From Actinomycetota bacterium (GTDB lineage: Bacteria > Actinomycetota > Acidimicrobiia > IMCC26256 > PALSA-610): a DNA stretch of 6,868 bases. This document shows positions 1-5,796 of the stretch, piece by piece; the first letter of the stretch is position 1; every line of letters starts with the position of its first letter. Both the position numbers and the translations under genes were made by a program. The stretch covers positions 1-6,868 of the forward strand of contig JAUZEI010000048.1 in the NCBI GenBank assembly GCA_030839105.1, given 5' to 3'. The notes beneath the pieces were generated by a model. It had not been told where the DNA came from. It worked only from the letters and a program-made list of their open reading frames with translations, and searched no databases.

Positions 1-15
1 TACCGAGCGGTGTCG

Positions 16-22
16 AAGGGAG
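16..22 (+). promoter_or_regulatory. Ribosome binding site of the 45-aa small protein
   Basis: AAGGGAG lies five bases before the ATG at 28, which is close to ideal Shine-Dalgarno spacing. It is the main reason for accepting such a short reading frame as a gene and for choosing this ATG over the in-frame ATG at 73. Confidence 0.6.
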
Positions 23-27
23 TCGTC

Positions 28-165
28 ATGGCGACAAACACACGAAACGAGCCCAAGGCGCAGGCCATGTCATGGCTGGTCTCGCAGCTCCGGTGGGAGC
101 GCACGCTCGACGCGCTGCGCGACGAGCACGGCTTCGAGCACGAGGACGCCCGCCAGGCCGCCTAG
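28..165 (+). CDS. Small hypothetical protein, 45 aa
   Basis: I do not recognise this protein family. The frame runs from ATG at 28 to TAG at 163-165. It is preceded by a good ribosome binding site (AAGGGAG) and uses mostly G or C third positions, as in the strong genes here. The first 12 residues are polar and basic (MATNTRNEPKAQ). Residues 14-36 alternate hydrophobic and charged positions (SWLVSQLRWERTLDALRDEH) and look like one amphipathic helix, followed by an acidic tail. There is no signal peptide, membrane segment or metal motif. A hairpin at 171-203 begins five bases after the stop and could end the transcript, so the gene may be a single-gene unit or the end of an operon starting left of the window. 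The start, length and ribosome binding site are visible. That it is translated is an inference. Confidence 0.6.
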   Translation: MATNTRNEPKAQAMSWLVSQLRWERTLDALRDEHGFEHEDARQAA

Positions 166-170
166 GCCCC

Positions 171-203
171 GTAGTGCCGGGTACGCCGCGGACACGGCAC
201 TAC
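171..203 (+). terminator. Hairpin after the small CDS, possible terminator
   Basis: GTAGTGCCG (171-179) and CGGCACTAC (195-203) are perfect reverse complements. Two further pairs (GT 181-182 with AC 192-193) extend the stem past one mismatch, leaving a loop of about nine bases. It starts five bases after the TAG of the small CDS. No T-run follows, which is common for actinobacterial hairpin terminators but leaves the role unproven. Confidence 0.5.
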
Positions 204-261
204 CCGACCCGCTTCACCCTGCAAGAGTCGACTGCGGACCCCCGCTGCGGTCGAACGGCGA

Positions 262-287
262 TCGGCCCCGACATCGGTCGGGGCCGA
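262..287. terminator. Strong GC-rich hairpin, 11-bp perfect stem with ATCG loop
   Basis: TCGGCCCCGAC (262-272) and GTCGGGGCCGA (277-287) are exact reverse complements with a four-base loop ATCG, which gives a very stable hairpin. It lies about 97 bases after the stop of the small CDS and before the FliG-like frame. It has no T-tract on either strand. It may be a second terminator, a transcript-end stabiliser or a leader structure. The structure is certain and the role is not. Confidence 0.5.
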
Positions 288-463
288 GACGCGTCCGGAT
301 CGGCGGGTGCGCTACATGAACCCGTCTGCGCTGCCGACAACGTCCGGATGCAGGGAACGGGGCCGTCGCTCCCGGCGTCGACTGGCCGGTTCTCGCCGCG
401 CACAACGCCGACGATTGCTCGTTCCACATCGTCGACCGTCATCCGCTCGGACGGGTTGCGACC

Positions 464-703
464 GTGTTCGGTCAGCTGACCGAGCGCCAGCCCATGACAG
501 TCGCGGTCGCGCTTTGCCATATCCCGCTCGACACCCGCAGCGAGCTCTGGGCCAAGCTCGACGCCGGCGCGCGCACGCAGGTCTTGTCGCAGCTATCCGA
601 GGTCTCGCTCGTCGGTACCGTCCGCACGCGCATCCTTGCGAGAGAAGTAGCGGCCCGCCTCATCCGCGCCGCCAAGATCGCCGCCACCCGGCCGCTCGGC
701 TAG
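464..703 (+). CDS. Short protein resembling the FliG middle domain, 79 aa from GTG; 5' end uncertain
   Basis: The frame runs from GTG at 464 to TAG at 701-703. Residues 5-47 fit, by eye, the pattern of the FliG middle domain (FliG_M). The family's EHPQTIA segment is matched by RQPMTVA (8-14), the following LxHLP by LCHIP (17-21), then E-L near 27-28 and a second short helix ending RTQVLSQL (37-44). The C-terminal third (48-72) is a basic amphipathic helix. FliG itself is about 330-350 aa and couples the flagellar rotor to the motor; this protein would carry only one domain and has no flagellar gene beside it in the window. The in-frame ATG at 494 would cut into the motif, so it is a poor start. 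The GTG at 464 has no clear ribosome binding site, and the frame looks coding upstream of it, so the true gene may be longer or have a damaged start. The MgtE N-terminal domain is a related alternative fold. The function is unknown. Confidence 0.5.
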   Translation: MFGQLTERQPMTVAVALCHIPLDTRSELWAKLDAGARTQVLSQLSEVSLVGTVRTRILAREVAARLIRAAKIAATRPLG

Positions 704-934
704 CGCCATCGGTTGTCCGTCCGGAGCCAATTCGCTCTCGTCGTCGGTCGTCGATCGAAGGATCGTCGGCGGTACGACGGTGGTAAGCGGCATCGCACGG
801 CCTCGGACGCAGGTCCAGTCCGGCAGCGGATCGCCCTCCGCCACCGGACCGACATCGCACGTCGAGCCAGTGACTCGACGCGGTGCGCCTGCTCAGCACA
901 CGGCCGGGATCTTCCACCGTTCCCGCCCGGATGC

Positions 935-979
935 CCCCGACCCCTTCGTCCTTTGTCGACCGGGACGAAGGGGCCGGGG
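935..979. terminator. Long imperfect hairpin between convergent genes, likely bidirectional terminator
   Basis: CCCCG (935-939) pairs with CGGGG (975-979). After one mismatch (940 with 974), CCCCTTCGTCC (941-951) pairs perfectly with GGACGAAGGGG (963-973), leaving an 11-base loop. That is 16 pairs in a 17-position stem. It lies 114 bases past the stop of the DUF35 gene on the minus strand and about 230 bases past the FliG-like frame on the plus strand. Its place between convergent genes suggests a shared terminator. Neither side has a U-rich tail. Confidence 0.55.
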
Positions 980-1067
980 TTCGTGAAGCGTGACGGTGCC
1001 ACGTAAACGCAGCGCAAAACCGCAAGTCCGGTGGAACGCCGTAGCCGCGGAACGCCCGCGCGCCGAT

Positions 1068-1079
1068 CCGGTCGACCGG
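1068..1079. repeat. 12-base perfect palindrome
   Basis: CCGGTCGACCGG equals its own reverse complement and begins 14 bases beyond the stop of the DUF35 gene. With no loop it is not a terminator hairpin. It could be a protein-binding site, or chance in GC-rich DNA. Confidence 0.3.
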
Positions 1080-1093
1080 CGAACCCGGGACGA

Positions 1094-1528
1094 CTACGCC
1101 CGGACCCAGCGGGGGAGGGTCACGTCCTCGATGTGGTGGAACACGACGCGGACCGGCTCACCGATGGTGATCGTGGCCGGGTCGATCTCGTTGATTGCGC
1201 CGTGCGCACTCGCTACGAGGTTCCCGACGAAGCGGATGCCCGGATCGTCGTCGAGCTCGACGATGATCGAGTTGTACGGCGCGACCTCCGCGAACGCCGG
1301 CAGCAGCGGCGGGTGGGGGACGATGAACGACCACACCCGGCCCCGTCCGGTAGTCGGTTCCCAGCGGACCGCGGTCGAGCGGCATACCGCGCACATCGGT
1401 CGAGGCGGCATGCGCCATGCGCCGCACGCCGCGCAGGCCTGTACGAGCAGTTCGCCCCGCGCGCACCCGGCCCAGAACTCGTTGCTCTCGGGATCTTCGA
1501 GGTCGGGGAGGAGCCAGCCGGTTTCCAT
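1094..1528 (-). CDS. DUF35 zinc-ribbon/OB-fold acyl-CoA-associated protein, 144 aa
   Basis: This protein belongs to the DUF35 family, pairing an N-terminal rubredoxin-like zinc ribbon with a C-terminal OB fold. In the sequence, C32-x2-C35 and C46-x2-C49 form the four-cysteine zinc site. They are preceded by a family-typical amphipathic stretch (NEFWAGCARGEL, 16-27). The OB-fold part follows from about residue 56, with TGRGRVWSF (60-68), HPPLLPAF and a PYNSIIVELDD strand, all usual for DUF35. Length is normal for a standalone member. Such proteins bind thiolase-fold partners and are thought to handle the CoA ester; the DUF35 segment of ChsH2 activates the steroid aldolase Ltp2. Here it is the last gene of the operon, starting at ATG 1528 three bases after the stop of the thiolase-fold gene. 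GAAGGA about nine bases upstream is a possible ribosome binding site. No MaoC-like hydratase domain is attached. The close pairing suggests a two-protein complex with the neighbour, which is an inference. Confidence 0.88.
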   Translation of the reverse strand: METGWLLPDLEDPESNEFWAGCARGELLVQACAACGAWRMPPRPMCAVCRSTAVRWEPTTGRGRVWSFIVPHPPLLPAFAEVAPYNSIIVELDDDPGIRFVGNLVASAHGAINEIDPATITIGEPVRVVFHHIEDVTLPRWVRA

Positions 1529-1531
1529 CCC

Positions 1532-2710
1532 TCACACGTCCTTCGTGAACAGGATCGCGGACGTGGGCACACCTTCGCCGCTCGTCACCAACGACACGTC
1601 GGCGCCTTCGACCTGGGCCGTCGACGTCCCGCGTATCTGGCGGGCGCCTTCGAGCACAAGGTTGAAGCCGTGGACGTACGCCTCCGACATGCCGCCGCCG
1701 GAGGTGTTCACGGGCAGTCGGCCGTTGGGCCACTCGATGTTGCCATCGTCGGTGAACGGACCACCCTCGCCCCGGTCGCAGAAGCCGTATCCCTCGAGCG
1801 AGAGGATGATGAGTGGGCTGAACGCGTCGTAGAGCTGTGCGACTTTCACGTCGGAGGCGGTGACGTCGGCCAACTCCCACATGCGTTTCGCCGCGGCCCA
1901 CGCGGGGCCGCGCAAGGGGTCGTCGGTGAAGTAGTTCGTCATCGTCTGGTGTTGTGGAGGCAGGCCCTGTGCGAAGGCGTGGATGTAGGCGGGCGGCTGT
2001 TTCAGGTCACGCGCCCGCTCCGCGGACACGACCACGACCGCAAGCGCGCCGTCGGTCTCGAGGCAGTTGTCGAACAGGCAGAGCGGTTCCGAGATCCAGC
2101 GCGCGTTCATGTAGTCGGCGCGCGTCATGGGCTTGTGCCCCATCGTGGAGCCGGGGTTGCGCGCCGCGTGCTTCCGGAAGGCGATTGCGATGTTCGCGAG
2201 GTGATCGCGCGTGCCGCCGTACTCGTGCATGTAGCGGCGGGTCAGCATCGCGATCTCGTCAACCGGGCGGATCACCCCGAAGGGCCGCGACCATTGCTGG
2301 CTGTCGGAAAGGCGCGCCGCAGCCTGGGCCCACGGCCGGCTCGCCGCCGATGCGCGCTTGCGCGCCCGCCAGGCGACCGCGACCGAGCACTGGCCGGTGG
2401 CGACCGCCATCGCCGCCTGACCGACGACGCCGCACCCCGCGCCGCCGCCGAACCCGACCTGCGCGAACCACGTGACATCGCCGAACCCCACGTTGCGAGC
2501 CACGTCGACCTCGCGGTTGGGCTCCATCGTGTACGACGCGATGCCGTCGACCTCCGACGGTTCGATCCCCGCATCGTCGAGCGCGATGGAGACGGCCTGG
2601 CACGCGAGCGACAGCTCGGTGTCGGGCAGGCCCTTGCCGAATGTCGTCTGCCCGAGGCCCGCGACCGCGGTCTGGTTCTTGATCAACCCGGTTGCCGGTT
2701 GACGAGGCAC
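1532..2710 (-). CDS. Thiolase-fold lipid-transfer-type protein (Ltp/SCP-x-like, probable aldolase), 392 aa
   Basis: This is a full-length thiolase-superfamily protein of the lipid-transfer (SCP-x/Ltp) branch. Visible landmarks are AVAGLGQT (15-22) near the N terminus, LACQAVSIALDDAGIE (35-50), the glycine-rich loop FGGGAGCGVVGQAAMA (87-102), a YDAFSPL segment (294-300) followed by LEGYGFC, and NTSGGGMSEAYVHG (335-348) where ordinary thiolases have GGxxxxGHPxG. By alignment in my head, the classical nucleophile cysteine falls on a glycine of the loop (about G89). C93 is nearby but offset. This is typical of Ltp aldolases, which cleave beta-hydroxyacyl-CoA by a retro-aldol reaction together with a DUF35 partner, and that partner is the next gene. 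The start is GTG at 2710, three bases after the crotonase stop, with GGAAGGG about 12 bases upstream. A TTG nine codons in is an alternative. The substrate is unknown. An ordinary acetyl-CoA acyltransferase is the main alternative. Confidence 0.88.
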   Translation of the reverse strand: MPRQPATGLIKNQTAVAGLGQTTFGKGLPDTELSLACQAVSIALDDAGIEPSEVDGIASYTMEPNREVDVARNVGFGDVTWFAQVGFGGGAGCGVVGQAAMAVATGQCSVAVAWRARKRASAASRPWAQAAARLSDSQQWSRPFGVIRPVDEIAMLTRRYMHEYGGTRDHLANIAIAFRKHAARNPGSTMGHKPMTRADYMNARWISEPLCLFDNCLETDGALAVVVVSAERARDLKQPPAYIHAFAQGLPPQHQTMTNYFTDDPLRGPAWAAAKRMWELADVTASDVKVAQLYDAFSPLIILSLEGYGFCDRGEGGPFTDDGNIEWPNGRLPVNTSGGGMSEAYVHGFNLVLEGARQIRGTSTAQVEGADVSLVTSGEGVPTSAILFTKDV

Positions 2711-2713
2711 CTG

Positions 2714-3547
2714 CTACCAGCCCTTCCACTCCGGCGCGCGGCGCTCCCGGAACGACGCGACCCCTTCGCCGGAGTCGACCGTCGACGAGTTGAGCTCGAC
2801 CATCATCGCTTCCTCCTCGAGCAGGTCGCGGCGCGAGAGCTCGGACGCGTCGTGCAGCAGCTTCTTGCCCCAACCGATCGCCTTGGTCGGCCCGGCCGCG
2901 AGCCGCTCCGCCCAGTCCTTCGCCGCGCTCTGTAACTCGGCCGCGGGAACGACCTTGTTGACGATGCCCAACGTGGCCGCGTCGGCGGCGGAAAGGTCGT
3001 CGCCGAAGAAGATCAGCTCCTTGGCCTTGTGCATGCCGACGACACGCGGCAACAGGTAGGCGACACCGCCGTCGGGCACGAGGCCCCGACGCACGAACAC
3101 CTGGATCAGCTTGGCGTTCTCGGCGGCGATCACGAGGTCGGCGGCCAGCACGAGCATCCCGCCGCCGCCGGCCGCGGTGCCGTTCAAGGCGACGATGACC
3201 GGCTTCTCGCAATCTTGGATCGCCGTCATCAGCTGCTGGAAGCCGGCGCGCATCATGTTGATCGCCGATCCGACGACACGGTCAGGTGCTTCGGCAGGCT
3301 TCGTCCCCCGCTGCGGCTGCGGAACGGAGAGGTCGGCACCCGTGCAGAAGTGACGTTCACCCGCGGCCGTCAGTACCACCGCGCGTACACCGACGTCCCA
3401 GTGCGCGTTGCGAAACGCGTCGATGAGCCGGTCACGCACGTAGAAGGGGATCGCGTTGCCCTTGTCGGCGCGGTTGATCGTCAACCACAACACGCCGTTC
3501 TCGAGACGAGTTAGCAACTCGTCCGGATCTCCAACAGCTTCACTCAC
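2714..3547 (-). CDS. Enoyl-CoA hydratase/isomerase (crotonase family), 277 aa
   Basis: This crotonase-fold protein acts on acyl-CoA esters in the cytoplasm. The oxyanion-hole segments are HFCTGADL (66-73) and ALNGTAAGGGGM (120-131), followed by LAADLVIA (134-141). The isomerase-like GLVPDGGVAYLLPR motif lies at 155-168. Rat crotonase has two catalytic glutamates. Here the first position is M131 and the second falls on F151, while D159 sits in the PDGG motif where PaaG-type and other enoyl-CoA isomerases have their acidic residue. Double-bond isomerisation, or hydration by a non-classical arrangement, is therefore more likely than standard hydratase chemistry. Length is normal for the family. 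The start is GTG at 3545-3547, overlapping the synthetase stop TGA by the four bases GTGA, with GGTGG upstream as a weak ribosome binding site; this suggests translational coupling. The frame stays open to 3910, but that part is a shadow of the synthetase gene. The substrate cannot be read from the sequence. Confidence 0.9.
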   Translation of the reverse strand: MSEAVGDPDELLTRLENGVLWLTINRADKGNAIPFYVRDRLIDAFRNAHWDVGVRAVVLTAAGERHFCTGADLSVPQPQRGTKPAEAPDRVVGSAINMMRAGFQQLMTAIQDCEKPVIVALNGTAAGGGGMLVLAADLVIAAENAKLIQVFVRRGLVPDGGVAYLLPRVVGMHKAKELIFFGDDLSAADAATLGIVNKVVPAAELQSAAKDWAERLAAGPTKAIGWGKKLLHDASELSRRDLLEEEAMMVELNSSTVDSGEGVASFRERRAPEWKGW

Positions 3548-5766
3548 TGTTTCACCACCAATGCGTCGAGTGCCACCGCGCCGCGGGGCCGGATAACGAG
3601 GGGATTGATGTCGAGCTCGCGAACCTCGCCCGCGAGGTCGAGCGCGAGTCTCTGCACCCGCATGACCGTATCGACCAGCGCGTCGACATCGACGGCCGGC
3701 TGGCCGCGCACGCCCTCGAACATCCTGAAGCCCTTCAGCTCCTCGAGCGCGCGGCGGGCTTCCGCTTCGTCGAACGGAGGCACCCGGAAGGTCACATCTC
3801 CGAGCACCTCGACGAAAATGCCGCCGAGGCCGACGGTGACGACGGGCCCGAACAATTCGTCGGTCGTCACGCCGATCAGCGTGTCGACCCCACCCTTCAC
3901 CATCTCGCACACCATGACGCCGTCGAGCCGGGCGAGCGGATTGGCCTTCGCCGCCTTGCGCAGCAGCTCGTCGTACGCGCCGCGCACTTCGGCCGCGGAG
4001 CCGAGGCCGACCTTGACGACGCCGACGTCACTCTTGTGCAGGAGGTCGGGCGACGAAACCTTCATCACGACCGGGAACCCGATGGCCTTGCCGGCGCGCA
4101 CCGCCTCTGCCGCGGATGCGCACAGCACGTCCTTCGACGTCTTGATGCCGTAGGCGCGAATCAGCTTCTTGGAGTTCCACTCCGAGAGCGCTTCGCCGGA
4201 CGGCACCCCGTCGAGGATCTTGCTCGCTTTGCGTGCCGCGGGCAGCGGCTCGACCGGCGCGCTTGCGAACGGCGACGTGTAGCGCGCGGAGAAGGTCCAG
4301 TAGTCGGCGTAGCTCTTCACCGCCGCGACACAGTTGTGGAACGTGCGGAACACCGGAAGGCCGCCGTCGAGCAGCCGCTTGTAGTACGTGTCGTCGGTCC
4401 CCGCGGGCGCGCCCCACACCACGTACACGGGCTTCGTCGTGGTCTGGGCGGCGGCGATGATGTCGCGCGTGAACGGCTCGCTGAACATGACCACTGCGCC
4501 CGTGATGGGGATCACCACGATGTCGATGTTCTTGTCGGCGAGGATGACGTCGAGGATCTTCCGGCCCCGCGCGTCGGCGACCGGCGGACCACCGCAGTCG
4601 ACGGGATTCGACACGCGCAGGTACGACGGGATCAGGCCGTCGTGCAGCTGGCGTTGCGAGTCTTTCGTCAGGTCGGGAAGCCGGAGTCCGGAGTCGGCGA
4701 GCACGTCGGCCATGTGCGCGCCGGTGCCGCCCGAGATCGCGTAAACACAGACGCCCGGTTGCTTGTTCGCCTTCGCCCACGCGGGCGGCTTCGCGGGTTG
4801 GGTGCGCGCGAACGCCATGGACACTTCGAGCAATTCGTCGAGCCCGTCGACGCGCGTCACGCCGAATTGGCGGAAGACGGCCGACGTCACCGCGTCGGAG
4901 CCCGTGAGGTGCCCGGTGTGCGACTGCGCCATCGAGCGGCCGGCCGCGGTCTTGCCCACCTTCACGATCACGATGGGCTTCTTCAGCTCGGCCGCATGGT
5001 CGGCCGCGAGCATGAGCGTGCGACCGTCCTTGAAACCCTCGATGTAACACGCGATCACGCCGACCTCGGGCTGGTCGGCGAAGTGGCGGGCGAAGTCGGC
5101 GAACTCGAGGTCGACCTCGTTGCCGGTCGGGGCCCAGTGCGTGAGGCGGATACCGACCTCCTGGCCCTGGAACACGGGTCGGCCCTGATGTCCCGACTGC
5201 GTGACGAGTGCGATCGACGGACCCTCCAGATCCTGGCGGAAGTCCTCGAACGCGTTGAGGTTCGTGTTCGGGCCGAGCAGGCGCACGTCGCCGCTCTCCA
5301 CCATCCTCTCGAGGCGCCGTTCGCGCTTCGTGCCCTCGGTCCCGGTTTCCGAGAACCCGGCCGCGAAGATCACCGCGAATTTGGCCCCGCGCTTCAGCAC
5401 TTCCTCGAAGGTTTCCTCGGCACGACCGGTCAGGATGATCGCGAGGTCGATGTCGCCGGGGATGTCGAACACCGACTTGTAACACGTGTATCCGAGCACC
5501 GACTCGCGTTCCGGGTGCACCGGATAGAACGTGGCCCCGTTCTTCTCGGCCCACTGCGAGAACTTGCGCGTCATCGCGGTATTGGGTTTCGCCGATGCCT
5601 CCGACGCTCCGATCACCGCAATCGTCTTCGGGTGCAGGAACGCTCCGATGTCGACCTCACGCAGGTGCAGCGGACGTCCGGAAACGTCGATCGCCGGCGC
5701 GCCTTGCGGTGGGGGTGCAGTCGAAAAACCCGGTGACGGGGGAGCGGACGGCTTCGGCTTCGGCAT
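3544..5766 (-). CDS. Acyl-CoA synthetase, NDP-forming (acetate-CoA ligase type), 740 aa
   Basis: This is a single-chain NDP-forming acyl-CoA synthetase, which joins a carboxylic acid to CoA with ATP, producing ADP and phosphate. Domains in order are a CoA-binding Rossmann domain (about 38-135, with TIAVIGAS at 48-55), two succinyl-CoA-ligase-like flavodoxin domains (about 180-320 and 335-490) and a C-terminal ATP-grasp domain (about 520-740, with VVMKVSSPDLLHKSDVG and the end motif ELDINPL 717-723). SHTGHLTGSD (282-291) carries the histidine expected to be phosphorylated (H283). Two motifs depart from the usual form: GPNT (165-168) replaces the common GPNC, and SGHQGRPVFQG (191-201) replaces SGxxG. 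Residues 1-25 are proline-rich (MPKPKPSAPPSP...) and probably disordered. The start is ATG at 5764-5766, with GGAG seven bases upstream. The frame stays open on this strand to 6744, but that part is antisense to the reductase gene. It is the first gene of the operon and would activate the acid degraded by the next three. The acid is unknown. Confidence 0.93.
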   Translation of the reverse strand: MPKPKPSAPPSPGFSTAPPPQGAPAIDVSGRPLHLREVDIGAFLHPKTIAVIGASEASAKPNTAMTRKFSQWAEKNGATFYPVHPERESVLGYTCYKSVFDIPGDIDLAIILTGRAEETFEEVLKRGAKFAVIFAAGFSETGTEGTKRERRLERMVESGDVRLLGPNTNLNAFEDFRQDLEGPSIALVTQSGHQGRPVFQGQEVGIRLTHWAPTGNEVDLEFADFARHFADQPEVGVIACYIEGFKDGRTLMLAADHAAELKKPIVIVKVGKTAAGRSMAQSHTGHLTGSDAVTSAVFRQFGVTRVDGLDELLEVSMAFARTQPAKPPAWAKANKQPGVCVYAISGGTGAHMADVLADSGLRLPDLTKDSQRQLHDGLIPSYLRVSNPVDCGGPPVADARGRKILDVILADKNIDIVVIPITGAVVMFSEPFTRDIIAAAQTTTKPVYVVWGAPAGTDDTYYKRLLDGGLPVFRTFHNCVAAVKSYADYWTFSARYTSPFASAPVEPLPAARKASKILDGVPSGEALSEWNSKKLIRAYGIKTSKDVLCASAAEAVRAGKAIGFPVVMKVSSPDLLHKSDVGVVKVGLGSAAEVRGAYDELLRKAAKANPLARLDGVMVCEMVKGGVDTLIGVTTDELFGPVVTVGLGGIFVEVLGDVTFRVPPFDEAEARRALEELKGFRMFEGVRGQPAVDVDALVDTVMRVQRLALDLAGEVRELDINPLVIRPRGAVALDALVVKQ

Positions 5767-5773
5767 GCGGCGG

Positions 5774-5777
5774 CTCC
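5774..5777 (-). promoter_or_regulatory. Ribosome binding site of the acyl-CoA synthetase
   Basis: On the minus strand GGAG stands seven bases before the ATG at 5766. It decides the start: a GTG five codons earlier (5779-5781) would place the same GGAG inside the coding sequence, and the much longer open frame upstream runs antisense to the reductase gene. Confidence 0.55.
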
Positions 5778-5796
5778 ACACTGGGGGCGGGCGAGC

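Larger units (their letters stand above)
166..463. other. Intergenic stretch with two hairpins and a possible unstarted coding extension
   Basis: This stretch holds the hairpins at 171-203 and 262-287. From roughly 365 onward, the frame of the FliG-like gene already reads as plausible protein (a DWPVLAAHNADD-type segment with strong G/C third-position bias). That frame has a stop at 317-319 and no ATG, GTG or TTG codon between it and the GTG at 464. I see no RNA gene, and the other frames here look like compositional shadows. Confidence 0.5.
704..1093. other. Intergenic region between convergent units, no supported gene
   Basis: Several open frames cross this stretch on both strands, but none shows a recognisable domain, a good ribosome binding site or consistent codon bias. 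The clear structures are the long hairpin at 935-979 and a 12-base perfect palindrome at 1068-1079. I saw no tRNA, small RNA signature or insertion sequence end. Confidence 0.5.

Noticed and set aside
200..520. 106-codon minus-strand frame with a slightly helix-turn-helix-like segment
   Set aside because: It crosses both the stable hairpin at 262-287 and the FliG-like frame, and I see no ribosome binding site or convincing domain.
593..844. 83-codon minus-strand frame starting at GTG 844
   Set aside because: It overlaps the end of the FliG-like gene, has uneven third-position bias and no recognisable motif.
713..1006. 97-codon plus-strand frame
   Set aside because: It is Arg- and Ser-rich with no domain and runs through the terminator-like hairpin at 935-979.
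1033..1056. Direct repeat GGAACGCC, two copies 16 bases apart
   Set aside because: Only eight bases and two copies in GC-rich DNA; no sign of a CRISPR, iteron set or mobile-element end.
1031..2935. 634-codon plus-strand open frame
   Set aside because: It lies antisense to the DUF35, thiolase-fold and crotonase genes, has no recognisable domain, and is rich in Arg, Ala, Gly and Val. Antisense frames of GC-rich genes often stay open this way.
3548..3910. N-terminal extension of the crotonase frame to 3910
   Set aside because: It overlaps the conserved ATP-grasp end of the synthetase on the same strand and is Arg-rich with no domain. The GTG at 3547 gives the normal family length and a GTGA overlap.
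4036..5736. 566-codon plus-strand open frame
   Set aside because: It is antisense to the acyl-CoA synthetase, shows no protein motif, and is explained by the same GC-codon bias.
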